A model generated the notes under the pieces. That model ran no database searches, had not been told where the DNA came from, and saw only the letters and a list, made by a program, of their open reading frames with translations. Shown here one piece after another: positions 28,281 to 37,561 of a stretch of DNA of 64,000 bases. The stretch comes from Comamonadaceae bacterium (GTDB taxonomy: Bacteria > Pseudomonadota > Gammaproteobacteria > Burkholderiales > Burkholderiaceae_C): contig JAIXSQ010000010.1 of assembly GCA_027484575.1 (NCBI GenBank), positions 62,001-126,000 on the forward strand, given 5' to 3'. Numbering within the stretch: position 1 is the first letter of the stretch; each line of letters starts with the position of its first letter. A program made the translations under genes and the position numbers.

Positions 28281-28685
28281 ATGGATTCCCCCGAGAAGAG
28301 CGCACCGGCCACCCCGTTCGACTGGGTGGGCGGCGAGGCGCAGGTGCGGGCGCTGGTCGACCGCTTCTACGACCTGATGGACCTGGAGCCGGGCTACCGC
28401 GAACTGCGCGCGGTGCACGGCAGCACGCTGGAGGACGCACGCGACAAGCTGTTCTGGTTCCTGTGCGGCTGGCTCGGCGGCCCGTCGCACTACACCGACC
28501 GCTTCGGCCATCCGCGGCTGCGCATGCGCCACATGCCGTTTCGCATCGGCATCCTGGAGCGCGACCAGTGGCTGGCCTGCATGGACCAGGCCATGCACGA
28601 GGTGCAGCTGGACCCGGTGCTGCGCGAGCGGCTGCGGCAGTCGTTCTTCCAGACGGCCGACTGGATGCGCAACGTGGGCGGCTGA
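28281..28685 (+). CDS. Group II truncated hemoglobin
   Basis: A 134-residue 2-on-2 globin. Group II marks are FYDLMDLEPGYRELRAVHG at the N-terminus, the WLGGPSHYTDRFGHPRLRMRHMPF segment carrying the proximal His (in LRMRHMPF, about residue 78), and the C-terminal W-M motif DWMRNVGG. These heme proteins bind O2 and NO and usually serve in oxygen or nitrosative-stress chemistry. It is monocistronic and divergent from the small gene at 27923. Confidence 0.93.
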   Translation: MDSPEKSAPATPFDWVGGEAQVRALVDRFYDLMDLEPGYRELRAVHGSTLEDARDKLFWFLCGWLGGPSHYTDRFGHPRLRMRHMPFRIGILERDQWLACMDQAMHEVQLDPVLRERLRQSFFQTADWMRNVGG

Positions 28686-28702
28686 GCCGCCGCCCCCGCG
28701 GC

Positions 28703-29350
28703 TCAGGACGCCGCGATCTGCGGCTTGAGCAGCACCACCAGCGCGCCGGCGCCACCTTCGTCGCCGCGCGCCTGCACGAAGGCCAGCACTTCCTGCTTCT
28801 GCACCAGCCAGGCGTGCACCTTGCCCTTGAGCACCGGCTCGCGGCCGGGGGAGCCCAGGCCCTTGCCGTGCACCACGCGCACGCAGCGGATGCCGGTGCG
28901 GTGCGCGTCGCGGATGAAGCCGGCCAGGGTCTCGCGCGCCTCGTCGCGGCGCAGCCCGTGCAGGTCCAGCTCGCGCTGGATGCTCCAGTGGCCCTTGCGC
29001 AGCTTGCGGGTGACGTCCAGGCCCACGCCCGGCCGGCGGAAGCTGAGCTGGTCGTCCACGTCCAGCAGCGTGCTGGCGTCGAACTCGTCGCTGAGCGACT
29101 CGGCCAGCACGCGCTGCTCGTCCAGCTGCTGCTGCACCGGCACCGGCAGCGGCGGCTGCGGCGCCAGCCGCACCCGCGGCGGATGGCGCAGCGGCTGCAC
29201 CGGGCCGGCGGCGCGCTGGAACAGGTTGCGCTCGGCCTCCGCCCGCTTGCGGGCGGCCTCGCGGGCGGCGGCCTCCTGCTCGGCCTGCAGGCGCTGCTGC
29301 GCCAGCTGGCGCTGGATCTGCTGGAGGTCCTGGAGGGAGCGGGCTTTCAC
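28703..29350 (-). CDS. Smr domain protein
   Basis: A 215-residue protein with a C-terminal Smr (small MutS-related) domain: LDLHGLRRDEARETL near residue 130, followed by RVVHGKGLGSPGR with the H-G-x-G nuclease signature. Smr domains nick or cleave nucleic acids. The N-terminal third is a Gln/Ala/Arg-rich probable coiled coil. No ATG is available; GTG at 29350 (VKARSLQDLQQ) fits the start of homologues, but the ribosome-binding site is weak. It is convergent with the hemoglobin gene. Confidence 0.87.
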   Translation of the reverse strand: MKARSLQDLQQIQRQLAQQRLQAEQEAAAREAARKRAEAERNLFQRAAGPVQPLRHPPRVRLAPQPPLPVPVQQQLDEQRVLAESLSDEFDASTLLDVDDQLSFRRPGVGLDVTRKLRKGHWSIQRELDLHGLRRDEARETLAGFIRDAHRTGIRCVRVVHGKGLGSPGREPVLKGKVHAWLVQKQEVLAFVQARGDEGGAGALVVLLKPQIAAS

Positions 29351-29463
29351 GGGGGCGGCGCGCGGGGCGCGGGCAGGGGGTCGGGCGATTAGACACCAGG
29401 GGTCGCCGGCGTGCGGCTGACCCCGCCATGCTGCAGGTTCACCCAGTGGGTGTCGGATGCTTC

Positions 29464-30387
29464 TCATCCGGCCTGACCAGATGCGCCTGCTGCCCCACGT
29501 GGGTCCCGGGACACCGCCCAGGCCAGCAGCGCCTCGGTGAACGCGCGCAGCGCCGGCTGCGCCGTGCCGGTGCGCACCAGGGCGTAGACGTCGGCCGCCG
29601 GCATGTCCGAGCCCAGGCCGCACAGCGCCACCGTGTCGTTCCTCACCCCGGCCAGCGACGCAGGCACCAGCGCCACGCCCAGGCCCGCTGCCACCAGGTT
29701 GACGGCGGCAGGGATCTCGACCACCTGCTGCACGATGCGCGGGCTGAAGCCCGCCTGGACGCAGGCGCCGAACAGGCGCTGGGCGAAGGCCGAGGAGTCC
29801 AGGCCCAGGAACACGAACTCGTCGTCGCGCAGGTCGGCCAGCCGGATCCGCTTGCGCCGCGCCAGTCGGTGGCCGCGCGGCAGGGCCGCCACCACCGGCT
29901 CGCGCCACAGCAGGTGGCTGGCCAGCTGCCCGTCGGCCACCGGCGTGCGCGAGACGCTGAGGTCGACCCGGCGCTCGCGCAGGGCCTGCAGCTGGTCGGC
30001 CGGCTTCATCTCGTCCAGAACCACCTCCACGCCCGGCCGGTGCTCGCGGAACAGGCGGATGAACTGCGGGAACGGCCCCAGGAAATGCGAGCCGGCCAGG
30101 CCCACCCGCACCCCGCCCTCGAGTCCGCTGGCGACCCGGCGCACGTCGTGGCGCGCCTGGTCGACGCGCTCCAGCACCGCCAGTGCATGCGGCAGCAGCG
30201 CACGGCCGGCCTCGCTCAGCGTCACGCTGCGGCTGGTGCGGTCGAACAGGCGCGCGCCCAGCGCGGACTCCAGGTTGGCGATCTGGAAGCTCAGGGGCGG
30301 CTGCGACACGTGCAGCCGGCGCGCAGCCCGGGTGAAGCTCAGTTCCTGGGCCACGGTGGCGAAGTAGCGCAGTTGCTTGAGGTCCAT
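29464..30387 (-). CDS. LysR-family transcriptional regulator
   Basis: A 307-residue regulator with an N-terminal winged helix-turn-helix (MDLKQLRYFATVAQELSFTRAARRL... through about residue 62) and a periplasmic-binding-protein-like effector domain (about 90-295). It is divergent from the maleate isomerase gene, with 103 bp between starts, so it most likely controls that gene and the following Bug gene in response to a dicarboxylate or aromatic-breakdown intermediate (inference). ATGs lie further upstream; MDLKQLRYF matches the usual LysR start. Confidence 0.92.
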   Translation of the reverse strand: MDLKQLRYFATVAQELSFTRAARRLHVSQPPLSFQIANLESALGARLFDRTSRSVTLSEAGRALLPHALAVLERVDQARHDVRRVASGLEGGVRVGLAGSHFLGPFPQFIRLFREHRPGVEVVLDEMKPADQLQALRERRVDLSVSRTPVADGQLASHLLWREPVVAALPRGHRLARRKRIRLADLRDDEFVFLGLDSSAFAQRLFGACVQAGFSPRIVQQVVEIPAAVNLVAAGLGVALVPASLAGVRNDTVALCGLGSDMPAADVYALVRTGTAQPALRAFTEALLAWAVSRDPRGAAGASGQAG

Positions 30388-30405
30388 GGGGCATCCATCC
30401 ATGAT

Positions 30406-30446
30406 CGGTATTGATCCATCGAAATTATGTATTTGCCGGTATCGAT
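30406..30446. promoter_or_regulatory. Probable LysR operator/promoter region between divergent genes
   Basis: An AT-rich island within GC-rich DNA. It holds two direct copies of CGGTAT(T/C)GAT at 30406-30415 and 30437-30446, 31 bp apart (about three helical turns), flanking an AT-rich ATCGAAATTATGTATT segment that could be the promoter core. It lies between the LysR start (30387) and the maleate isomerase start (30491). Confidence 0.5.
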
Positions 30447-30490
30447 GGCCCGCGCCACCATCCCGGCCGACCACAACCTCCAGGATCGAC

Positions 30491-31243
30491 ATGTCCCGCG
30501 CCTACCGGGTCGGCCTCATCGTGCCGAGCTCCAACACCACGATGGAAACCGAGATTCCCGCCATGCTGCGGGCCCGCGAGCAGGCGCTGCCCGAGCGCTT
30601 CACCTTCCATTCGAGCCGCATGCGCATGAAGCAGGTGACGAAGGAGGAACTGGCCGCCATGGACCGCGACTCCGACCGCTGCGCGCTGGAGCTGTCCGAC
30701 GCGCGCATGGACGTGATGGGCTATGCGTGCCTGGTGGCCATCATGAGCATGGGCGCGGGCTACCACCGCGAGTCGCAGCGCCGCCTGGGCGAGGTGGCGG
30801 CCGCCAACGGCGCGCCGGCGCCGGTGACGACCAGCGCGGGCGCGCTCGTCGAAGGCCTGCAGGCCATCGGCGCCAGGCGCGTGGCCATCATCGCGCCGTA
30901 CATGAAGCCGCTCACCCGGGTGGTCATCGACTACATCCAGGCCGAGGGCATCGAGGTTGCCGACAGCGTGTCGCTGGAGATCCCCGACAACCTCGCCGTC
31001 GGCGCGCGCGACCCCCTGGCCCCGGCCGACCTGTGGAAGCAGCTGGACCTGACCGGGGTCGATGCCATCGTCGCCTCGGCCTGCGTGCAGATGCCCTCGC
31101 TGGCCTCGGTGCCGCTGATCGAGCAGGCCAGCGGCCTGCCGGTGGTCTCCAGCGCGGTGTGCACCACCTGGTCGCTGCTCAAGCACCTGGGCCTGGAGCG
31201 CCGCGTGCCGGGCGCCGGCGCGCTACTCTCGGGCCGCTACTGA
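30491..31243 (+). CDS. Maleate cis-trans isomerase (Asp/Glu racemase superfamily)
   Basis: A 250-residue enzyme predicted to convert maleate to fumarate, the final step of nicotinate or gentisate-type maleate pathways. The N-terminal VGLIVPSSNTTMETEIP signature is typical of maleate isomerases and arylmalonate decarboxylase relatives. The two catalytic cysteines are in YACLVAIMS (near residue 79) and in SACVQMPS (near 199). Length matches characterised enzymes (~250 aa). It is followed 30 nt later by a solute-binding protein gene, suggesting coupled uptake and isomerisation of a dicarboxylate. Confidence 0.9.
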   Translation: MSRAYRVGLIVPSSNTTMETEIPAMLRAREQALPERFTFHSSRMRMKQVTKEELAAMDRDSDRCALELSDARMDVMGYACLVAIMSMGAGYHRESQRRLGEVAAANGAPAPVTTSAGALVEGLQAIGARRVAIIAPYMKPLTRVVIDYIQAEGIEVADSVSLEIPDNLAVGARDPLAPADLWKQLDLTGVDAIVASACVQMPSLASVPLIEQASGLPVVSSAVCTTWSLLKHLGLERRVPGAGALLSGRY

Positions 31244-31273
31244 AGCGCCCAGCCCCGCACCCCAAGGAGACAC

Positions 31274-32248
31274 ATGAACCGCCGCCCCTTCCTGCGCAAC
31301 GCCCTCGTGGCGGGCGCCGCCGCCGTCCTGGGCCCGCTGGCCCTGGCCCAGGGCTACCCGGCCAAGCCCATCAGCCTGATCGTGCCCAACCCGCCCGGCG
31401 GCGTGGTGGACACCTCGGCGCGCCTGCTGTCCGAACCGCTGGCGCGTGTCCTCAACGGCACGGTGGTGGTGGACAACCGAGCCGGTGGCAGTGGCAACGT
31501 GGCCTATGGCTTCGTGGCCCGCGCACCCGCCGACGGCTACACGCTGCTGGTTTCCTATTCGGCCTACCACGTGGGCAACCCCTCGCTCACGCCCAAGCTG
31601 CCCTGGTCGCAGAAGGACCTGGCGCCGGTGGCCCTGCTGACCGCCGCCACCAACGTGATCGCGGTCCATCCCTTGGTGCCGGCGAACAACCTCAGGGAAT
31701 TCATCGCCTACCTCAAGCAGAACCCGGGCCGGCTGAGCTACGCCTCCCAGGGCAACGGCTCGCTCTCGCACATCGGCACCGAGATGTTCAAGGCGCAGAC
31801 CGGCACCAGCATGGTCCACATCCCCTACCGCGGCTCGGGCCCGGCGATCCAGGACGTGCTGGCCGGCCAGGTGCAGGTGTTCATGACCACCCCGCCCTCG
31901 GTGATGCAGCACGTGCTCAGTGGCAAGCTCAAGGCGTTCGCCGTCACCGGCCCGACCCGCCACCCGAACCTGCCCAGCGTGCCGACGACCGCCGAGGCGG
32001 GCCTCAAGGGGTTCGAGCTGGAGGCCTGGGTCGGCCTGTTCGCGCCGGCCGGCACGCCGCCCGAGGTGATCGCCAGGCTCACCGACAGCGTCCGGCAGTC
32101 GCTGGAGCAGCCCGACACCAAGGCGCGCGCCGCCGCCGCGGGCGTCGAACTGCGCTACCTGCCGCCGGCCGCGCTGGACGCGCTGGTCAAGCGCGAGACC
32201 GACTACTGGGCCAAGACCATCAAGGCCGCGGGCATCACCGCGGACTGA
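31274..32248 (+). CDS. Bug-family solute-binding protein (tripartite tricarboxylate transport type)
   Basis: A 324-residue periplasmic binding protein with a signal peptide (MNRRPFLRNALVAGAAAVLGPLALA, Tat-like RR). Family blocks are YPAKPISLIVPNPPGGVVDTSARLL, RAGGSGNVAYGFVARAPADGYTLL and HIPYRGSGPA. Bug proteins bind carboxylates and are very numerous in Burkholderiales; most lack a neighbouring TctAB transporter, as here. The ligand is probably a dicarboxylate such as maleate, judged only from the isomerase upstream. Confidence 0.92.
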   Translation: MNRRPFLRNALVAGAAAVLGPLALAQGYPAKPISLIVPNPPGGVVDTSARLLSEPLARVLNGTVVVDNRAGGSGNVAYGFVARAPADGYTLLVSYSAYHVGNPSLTPKLPWSQKDLAPVALLTAATNVIAVHPLVPANNLREFIAYLKQNPGRLSYASQGNGSLSHIGTEMFKAQTGTSMVHIPYRGSGPAIQDVLAGQVQVFMTTPPSVMQHVLSGKLKAFAVTGPTRHPNLPSVPTTAEAGLKGFELEAWVGLFAPAGTPPEVIARLTDSVRQSLEQPDTKARAAAAGVELRYLPPAALDALVKRETDYWAKTIKAAGITAD

Positions 32249-32364
32249 GCCGGCCCCGTCCTGCCGGATGGCGGCCCCTTGGGGCGACGGCGACATGCCC
32301 TGCGGCGTTGGCCCGGCGCAGGCCGGGGTCCGCTGGCTTGTGGCGCGATCCCGGGGCCAAGCCG

Positions 32365-32392
32365 CTGGATCCCGGCCTTCGCCGGGATGACG
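32365..32392. repeat. REP-like hairpin element, single unit
   Basis: Perfect 8-bp inverted arms ATCCCGGC / GCCGGGAT around a CTTC loop (32369-32388), flanked by CTGG and GACG. The same design recurs at 35558-35640. It lies in the 154-bp gap between the Bug gene and radC, which converge; the rest of that gap holds nothing I recognise. Confidence 0.7.
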
Positions 32393-32402
32393 GAGGCTCG
32401 CG

Positions 32403-33077
32403 TCAGAGCAGCCCGCGCTCGGCCATCGACAGCGCCGCGCCTGGTGCCACGATGACGTGGTCCAGCACCCGCACGTCCACCAGCGCCAGCGCGGCGCGCA
32501 GGGTCTGGGTGAGCGCCTCGTCGGCGCGCGAGGGCTGCACCGTGCCGCTGGGGTGGTTGTGGGCCAGCACCACGCCGGCCGCGCCGTGGGCCAGCGCCCG
32601 CACCACCACCTCGCGCGGGTAGACCGAGGTCTGCGTGAGGCTGCCGCGGAACAGCACCTCCAGCGCCACCAGCCGGTTCTGCGCGTCCAGGAACAGCACC
32701 GCGAACTGCTCGTGCGGCAGCCGCGCCAGGTGCAGTTGCAGGTACTGCTTGACGGCCTCGGGCGAGCCGAACACCTCGCGCGCGGCCAGCTGCTGCGCCA
32801 AGGCGCGGCGGGCCAGCTCCAGCACCGCCAGCAGCTCGGCCCGGCGCGCCGGCCCCAGGCCCCGGGTGGCGGCCAGCTGGGCCGGCTGCGCATGCAGCAG
32901 GCCGGCCACGCCGCCGTGCCGTTCGAGCAGCGCCTGTGCCAGCGCCAGCACGCCCTGGCCGGGCAGGCCGGTGCGCAGCAGCAGGGCCAGCAGCTCGGCA
33001 TCGGCCAGCGCGGCCGGGCCGCGGGCCAGCAGCTTCTCGCGCGGGCGGGCCTCGGGGGGCAGGGCGTGCATGGTCAT
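32403..33077 (-). CDS. radC: RadC/JAB-domain protein
   Basis: A 224-residue protein of the RadC family. The N-terminal half has a helix-hairpin-helix-like region ([14 protein letters not shown] ... [24 protein letters not shown]). The C-terminal half carries the JAMM metalloprotease-like motif [15 protein letters not shown] (His-x-His-x10-Asp) near residue 180. The earlier DNA-repair function ascribed to RadC is doubtful; the biochemical role is unknown. The start at MTMHALP is chosen because upstream residues are Pro/Ala filler and it leaves room for the divergent FKBP promoter. Confidence 0.92.
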   Translation of the reverse strand: MTMHALPPEARPREKLLARGPAALADAELLALLLRTGLPGQGVLALAQALLERHGGVAGLLHAQPAQLAATRGLGPARRAELLAVLELARRALAQQLAAREVFGSPEAVKQYLQLHLARLPHEQFAVLFLDAQNRLVALEVLFRGSLTQTSVYPREVVVRALAHGAAGVVLAHNHPSGTVQPSRADEALTQTLRAALALVDVRVLDHVIVAPGAALSMAERGLL

Positions 33078-33126
33078 GGCGGCAGGGCCTTGCAGCGGCT
33101 CAGGCGGGGCCGGCGGGGCCGCCACC

Positions 33127-33132
33127 TAGAAT
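33127..33132 (+). promoter_or_regulatory. Possible -10 element of the fkpB-ispH operon
   Basis: TAGAAT lies 25 nt before the FKBP ATG. No convincing -35 is seen at the expected distance. Confidence 0.35.
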
Positions 33133-33157
33133 CCGGGACCAGTTTCGCGAGACGCAC

Positions 33158-33634
33158 ATGGGTTCCTCCCTGCCCCGGGTCCAGCCGGGCTCCTTCCTCA
33201 CGCTGCACTACCGCCTGGCCGGTCCGGGTGGCGACATCATCAACACCTTCGCCGACAAGCCTGCGACTTTGACGCTGGGCACCGGCGAGCTGTCGCCTGC
33301 CGTCGAACAACGGCTCATCGGGCTGGAGGAGGGCACGCGCGCCACCTTCGCCATCCCGCCGGGCGAGGCCTTCGGCGACCGCAACCCCGAGATGGTCCAG
33401 TGGGTGGCCCGCAAGCTGCTGCGCGAGCTGGGCGACCCGCACGAGCAGTACCACGTCGGCGACGTGGTGCAGTTCCCCACGCCGGACGGCATGGGCAGCT
33501 ACGCCGGCGCGGTGCAGCAGGTGGGGCACGACGGCGACGGCGACGGCGCGGCCGACGCGGTGCTGTTCGACTTCAACCACCCGCTGGCCGGGCAGCCCGT
33601 GACCTTCGAGGTCCACCTGATCGGCGTGCTGTGA
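33158..33634 (+). CDS. fkpB: FKBP-type peptidyl-prolyl isomerase (SlpA/FkpB type)
   Basis: A 158-residue SlpA-like FKBP with an inserted IF (chaperone) domain. Key stretches: [49 protein letters not shown], then [18 protein letters not shown], and a closing [19 protein letters not shown]. It accelerates proline isomerisation in the cytoplasm; no signal peptide is present. It sits 14 nt before ispH, a pairing also seen in E. coli (fkpB-ispH). Confidence 0.93.
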   Translation: MGSSLPRVQPGSFLTLHYRLAGPGGDIINTFADKPATLTLGTGELSPAVEQRLIGLEEGTRATFAIPPGEAFGDRNPEMVQWVARKLLRELGDPHEQYHVGDVVQFPTPDGMGSYAGAVQQVGHDGDGDGAADAVLFDFNHPLAGQPVTFEVHLIGVL

Positions 33635-33648
33635 ACGGAGGACCTGCC

Positions 33649-34587
33649 ATGGGGGCCGCTGCCAAGGAGATCCTGCTGGCCGAGCCGCGCGGCTTCTGCG
33701 CCGGCGTGGACCGCGCCATCGAGATCGTCGAGCGGGCGCTGGCCAAGTTCGGCCGCCCGATCTACGTGCGCCACGAGATCGTGCACAACACCTACGTGGT
33801 CAACGACCTGAAGTCCAAGGGCGCGATCTTCATCGAGGAGCTGGACGAGGTGCCGCCCGGCGCGACGCTGGTGTTCTCGGCCCACGGCGTGAGCAAGGCG
33901 GTGCAGGACGAGGCGCAGCGGCGCGGCTTCAACGTGTTCGACGCCACCTGCCCGCTGGTGACCAAGGTGCACGTCGAGATGGCCAAGCTGGCGCGCGAGG
34001 GCTACGAGTTCATCATGATCGGCCACAAGGGCCACCCCGAGGTCGAGGGCACGATGGGCCAGCTGGACCACGGCATCCACCTGGTCGAGGACGTGGCCGA
34101 CGTGGCCCGGGTGCAGCCCGGCCAGGTCGAGAAGCTGGCGGTCGTGACGCAGACCACGCTGTCGGTCGACGACGCGGCCGAGATCGCGGCCGCGGTGCGC
34201 CGGCGCTTCCCGTCGATCCGCGAGCCCAAGCAGCAGGACATCTGCTACGCCACCCAGAACCGGCAGGATGCGGTGAAGGTGATGGCGCCGCAGGTCGAGG
34301 TGCTGATCGTGGTGGGCAGCCCCACCAGCAGCAACAGCAACCGGCTGGCCGAGCTGGCGCGCAAGCTGGGCGTCGAGGCCCACATGGTCGACAGCGCCGA
34401 GGAGCTCAAGCCGGCCTGGGTCGAGGGCCGCACCCGCGTGGGCCTGACCGCCGGCGCGTCGGCGCCCGAGCTGCTGGTCAACCAGGTGATCGAGCGCATC
34501 AAGGCGCTGGGCGCGGTCTCGGTGCGCCGCATGGACGGCGTGCAGGAGTCCATGAAGTTCCCGCTGCCCAAGGGCCTGAAGCTGTGA
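33649..34587 (+). CDS. ispH: 4-Hydroxy-3-methylbut-2-enyl diphosphate reductase
   Basis: The 312-residue last enzyme of the MEP isoprenoid pathway, which forms IPP and DMAPP using a [4Fe-4S] cluster. The three cluster cysteines are visible: [12 protein letters not shown] (near residue 18), [12 protein letters not shown] (near 103) and [12 protein letters not shown] (near 201). The conserved [13 protein letters not shown] and LTAGASAPE blocks follow. Its stop overlaps the next gene's GTG by 4 nt. It supplies precursors for carotenoids that crtZ/crtW downstream would modify. Confidence 0.97.
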   Translation: MGAAAKEILLAEPRGFCAGVDRAIEIVERALAKFGRPIYVRHEIVHNTYVVNDLKSKGAIFIEELDEVPPGATLVFSAHGVSKAVQDEAQRRGFNVFDATCPLVTKVHVEMAKLAREGYEFIMIGHKGHPEVEGTMGQLDHGIHLVEDVADVARVQPGQVEKLAVVTQTTLSVDDAAEIAAAVRRRFPSIREPKQQDICYATQNRQDAVKVMAPQVEVLIVVGSPTSSNSNRLAELARKLGVEAHMVDSAEELKPAWVEGRTRVGLTAGASAPELLVNQVIERIKALGAVSVRRMDGVQESMKFPLPKGLKL

Positions 34588-35531
34588 GCGACCGCGCGGC
34601 CGCGGTGGCCGCTGCGGCCCGGGCGCTGGCCCGCGACTGGCCCCACTTCATCCGCCGCACGCCGCTGTGGCGCCTGCCCGGCAGCGCGCTGGGCCTGGGC
34701 TGCCACGAGGTGTGGCTCAAGCTCGAGCACCTGCAGACCGCCGGCAGCTTCAAGGCCCGCGGCATGCTGTGGCGGCTGCTGTCGCATCCCATTCCCGAGG
34801 CCGGCGTGGTCGTCGCCTCGGGCGGCAATGCCGGCATCGCCACCGCCGCGGCGGCGCAGGCCCTGGGCGTGCGCTGCGAGGTGTTCGTGCCCACCGTCTC
34901 CAGCCCGGCCAAGCAGGCCCGGCTGCGCGAGCTGGGCGCGCAGGTGGTGGTCACGGGTGCGGCCTATGCCGACGCGCTGGCCGCATGCCTGCAGCGCCAG
35001 CAGGCCACCGGCGCGCTGCTGACGCATGCCTACGACCAGCCCGAGGTGGTGGCCGGCGCGGGGAGCCTGGCCTGGGAGATCGAGGACGAGGCCGGCGTGC
35101 CCGATGCGGTGCTGGTCAGCGTGGGGGGCGGCGGGCTGATCGGCGGGATCGCCAGCTGGTTCGGTGGCCGCAGCCGCGTGGTGGCCCTGGAGCCCGAGGG
35201 GGCGCCGACGCTGCATGCCGCGCGTGCCGCGGGCCGGCCGGTGGATGTCGAGGTGGGCGGCCTGGCGGCCGACAGCCTGGGCGCGCGCCGCATCGGCACG
35301 ATCGCCTGGGAGGTGGCGCAGCAGCACGTGGGCGAGGCCCTGCTGCTGCCCGATGCCGCGATCCGCGAGGCCCAGCTGTCGCTGTGGACCCAGATGCGGC
35401 TGGCCGTCGAGCCGGCCGCCGCGCTGGGGCTGGCGGCGCTGCGCAGCGGCGCCTGGGTGCCGCGGACGGGCGACCGGGTGTGCCTAGTGGTCTGCGGCGC
35501 GAACCTGGAGCCGGGGTCGCTGGCGGGCTAG
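34584..35531 (+). CDS. PLP-dependent threonine/serine dehydratase-like enzyme
   Basis: A 315-residue fold-type II PLP enzyme. The PLP lysine is in the [13 protein letters not shown] motif (about residue 58). The phosphate-binding loop [12 protein letters not shown] is near 180 and [11 protein letters not shown] near 82. There is no regulatory ACT domain, so it resembles catabolic threonine/serine dehydratase; exact substrate is uncertain. It has a GTG start inside the ispH stop (GTGA), implying translational coupling, although no metabolic link to ispH is apparent. Confidence 0.87.
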   Translation: MSDRAAAVAAAARALARDWPHFIRRTPLWRLPGSALGLGCHEVWLKLEHLQTAGSFKARGMLWRLLSHPIPEAGVVVASGGNAGIATAAAAQALGVRCEVFVPTVSSPAKQARLRELGAQVVVTGAAYADALAACLQRQQATGALLTHAYDQPEVVAGAGSLAWEIEDEAGVPDAVLVSVGGGGLIGGIASWFGGRSRVVALEPEGAPTLHAARAAGRPVDVEVGGLAADSLGARRIGTIAWEVAQQHVGEALLLPDAAIREAQLSLWTQMRLAVEPAAALGLAALRSGAWVPRTGDRVCLVVCGANLEPGSLAG

Positions 35532-35557
35532 ACCGGAGGCCGTCGCTTCGCCCGCAT

Positions 35558-35640
35558 CGTCATCCCGGCAAATGCCGGGATTCAGCGATGTCGGGGGCGC
35601 CGGCCAGAGACACTGGATTCCGGCTTTCGCCGGAATGACG
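35558..35640. repeat. Composite REP-like element with inverted ends
   Basis: Two hairpins bracket a 35-bp spacer. The first has 9-bp arms ATCCCGGCA / TGCCGGGAT (35562-35581). The second has 8-bp arms ATTCCGGC / GCCGGAAT (35617-35636). The outer ends CGTCAT and ATGACG are inverted copies. It fills the gap between the dehydratase and trxB genes, which converge, and may act as a bidirectional transcription stop or repeat. Confidence 0.75.
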
Positions 35641-35663
35641 AGTCAGGGGGCGGCGCCCTTCGC

Positions 35664-36695
<1,032 letters not shown>

Positions 36696-36786
36696 TCAAC
36701 GGCCTCGCGCCGCAGGGAAGACCGGCGCTCTCAATCCCCGAGATTGTAAGAACCGATCCGTGGGGGGCCCCGATGGAGGAACTTGG

Positions 36787-37461
36787 ATGTCGATGCTGTC
36801 GAACCTGGAGCTGATCCGCCGGGTCCCGTTGTTCGCCCTGCTCACGGCCAACCAGGCCGAGTCGGTCGCCGACGCGGTGGTCAAGCGGCGGTTCAAGCGC
36901 GGCGAGACCGTCGTCGAGCAGGGCCAGAAGTCCAACACCCTGTTCATCATCCTCACCGGCCGGGTGCGCGTGGTCACCTCCGACAAGCGCGGCCGCGAGG
37001 TCATCCTGGCCACGCTGAACCCGGGCGACTACATCGGCGAGATGAGCCTGATCGACAACGAGCCGCACTCGGCCACCGTGCGGGCCGAGGTGCAGACCGA
37101 CATGCTGGCCCTGGGCCGGGCCGAGTTCGCGCGCTGCCTGCCCGAGAACAGCTCGATGGCCTACGCCATCATGAAGGGGCTGGTGCAGCGCCTGCGCCAG
37201 GCCGACCGCAAGATCGAGTCGCTGGCCCTGATGGACGTCTACGGCCGCGTGGCCCGGGCGCTGCTCGAGTTCGGCCAGCCCGACCGCGACGGCAACAACG
37301 TGATCCGCGAGCGCATCTCGCGCCAGGACATCGCCAAGATGGTCGGCGCCTCGCGCGAGATGGTCAGCCGGGTCATGAAGGACCTGGAGGACCGCGGCTA
37401 CATCGAGACCCGCGAGGACGGCTCGATGCTGATCAAGGAACGCCTGGCCAGCCTGGGCTGA
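36787..37461 (+). CDS. Crp/Fnr-family transcriptional regulator
   Basis: A 224-residue regulator with an N-terminal cyclic-nucleotide-binding beta roll (about residues 20-125; [43 protein letters not shown]) and a C-terminal helix-turn-helix ([30 protein letters not shown], about 178-207). The [17 protein letters not shown] stretch resembles the CRP cyclic-nucleotide pocket (R and S at phosphate-contact positions), so cAMP binding is plausible. No Fnr-type Cys cluster is seen. A strong GGAGGA ribosome-binding site lies 7 nt upstream of the ATG; the frame is open further upstream but is not coding. Confidence 0.94.
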   Translation: MSMLSNLELIRRVPLFALLTANQAESVADAVVKRRFKRGETVVEQGQKSNTLFIILTGRVRVVTSDKRGREVILATLNPGDYIGEMSLIDNEPHSATVRAEVQTDMLALGRAEFARCLPENSSMAYAIMKGLVQRLRQADRKIESLALMDVYGRVARALLEFGQPDRDGNNVIRERISRQDIAKMVGASREMVSRVMKDLEDRGYIETREDGSMLIKERLASLG

Positions 37462-37546
37462 TGCGCGGCCGCCACGCCGCGCGCAACGGTCTGTCACCAC
37501 CCGCCGCCCCGGCCGCCCCGGCCGCGCCACGGACGAGCCACGCGGG

Positions 37547-37552
37547 TATCCT
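37547..37552 (+). promoter_or_regulatory. Possible -10 element of ftsK
   Basis: TATCCT is 9 nt before the ftsK ATG, with no Shine-Dalgarno between. The -35 is unclear. Confidence 0.25.
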
Positions 37553-37561
37553 CGGCCGCGG

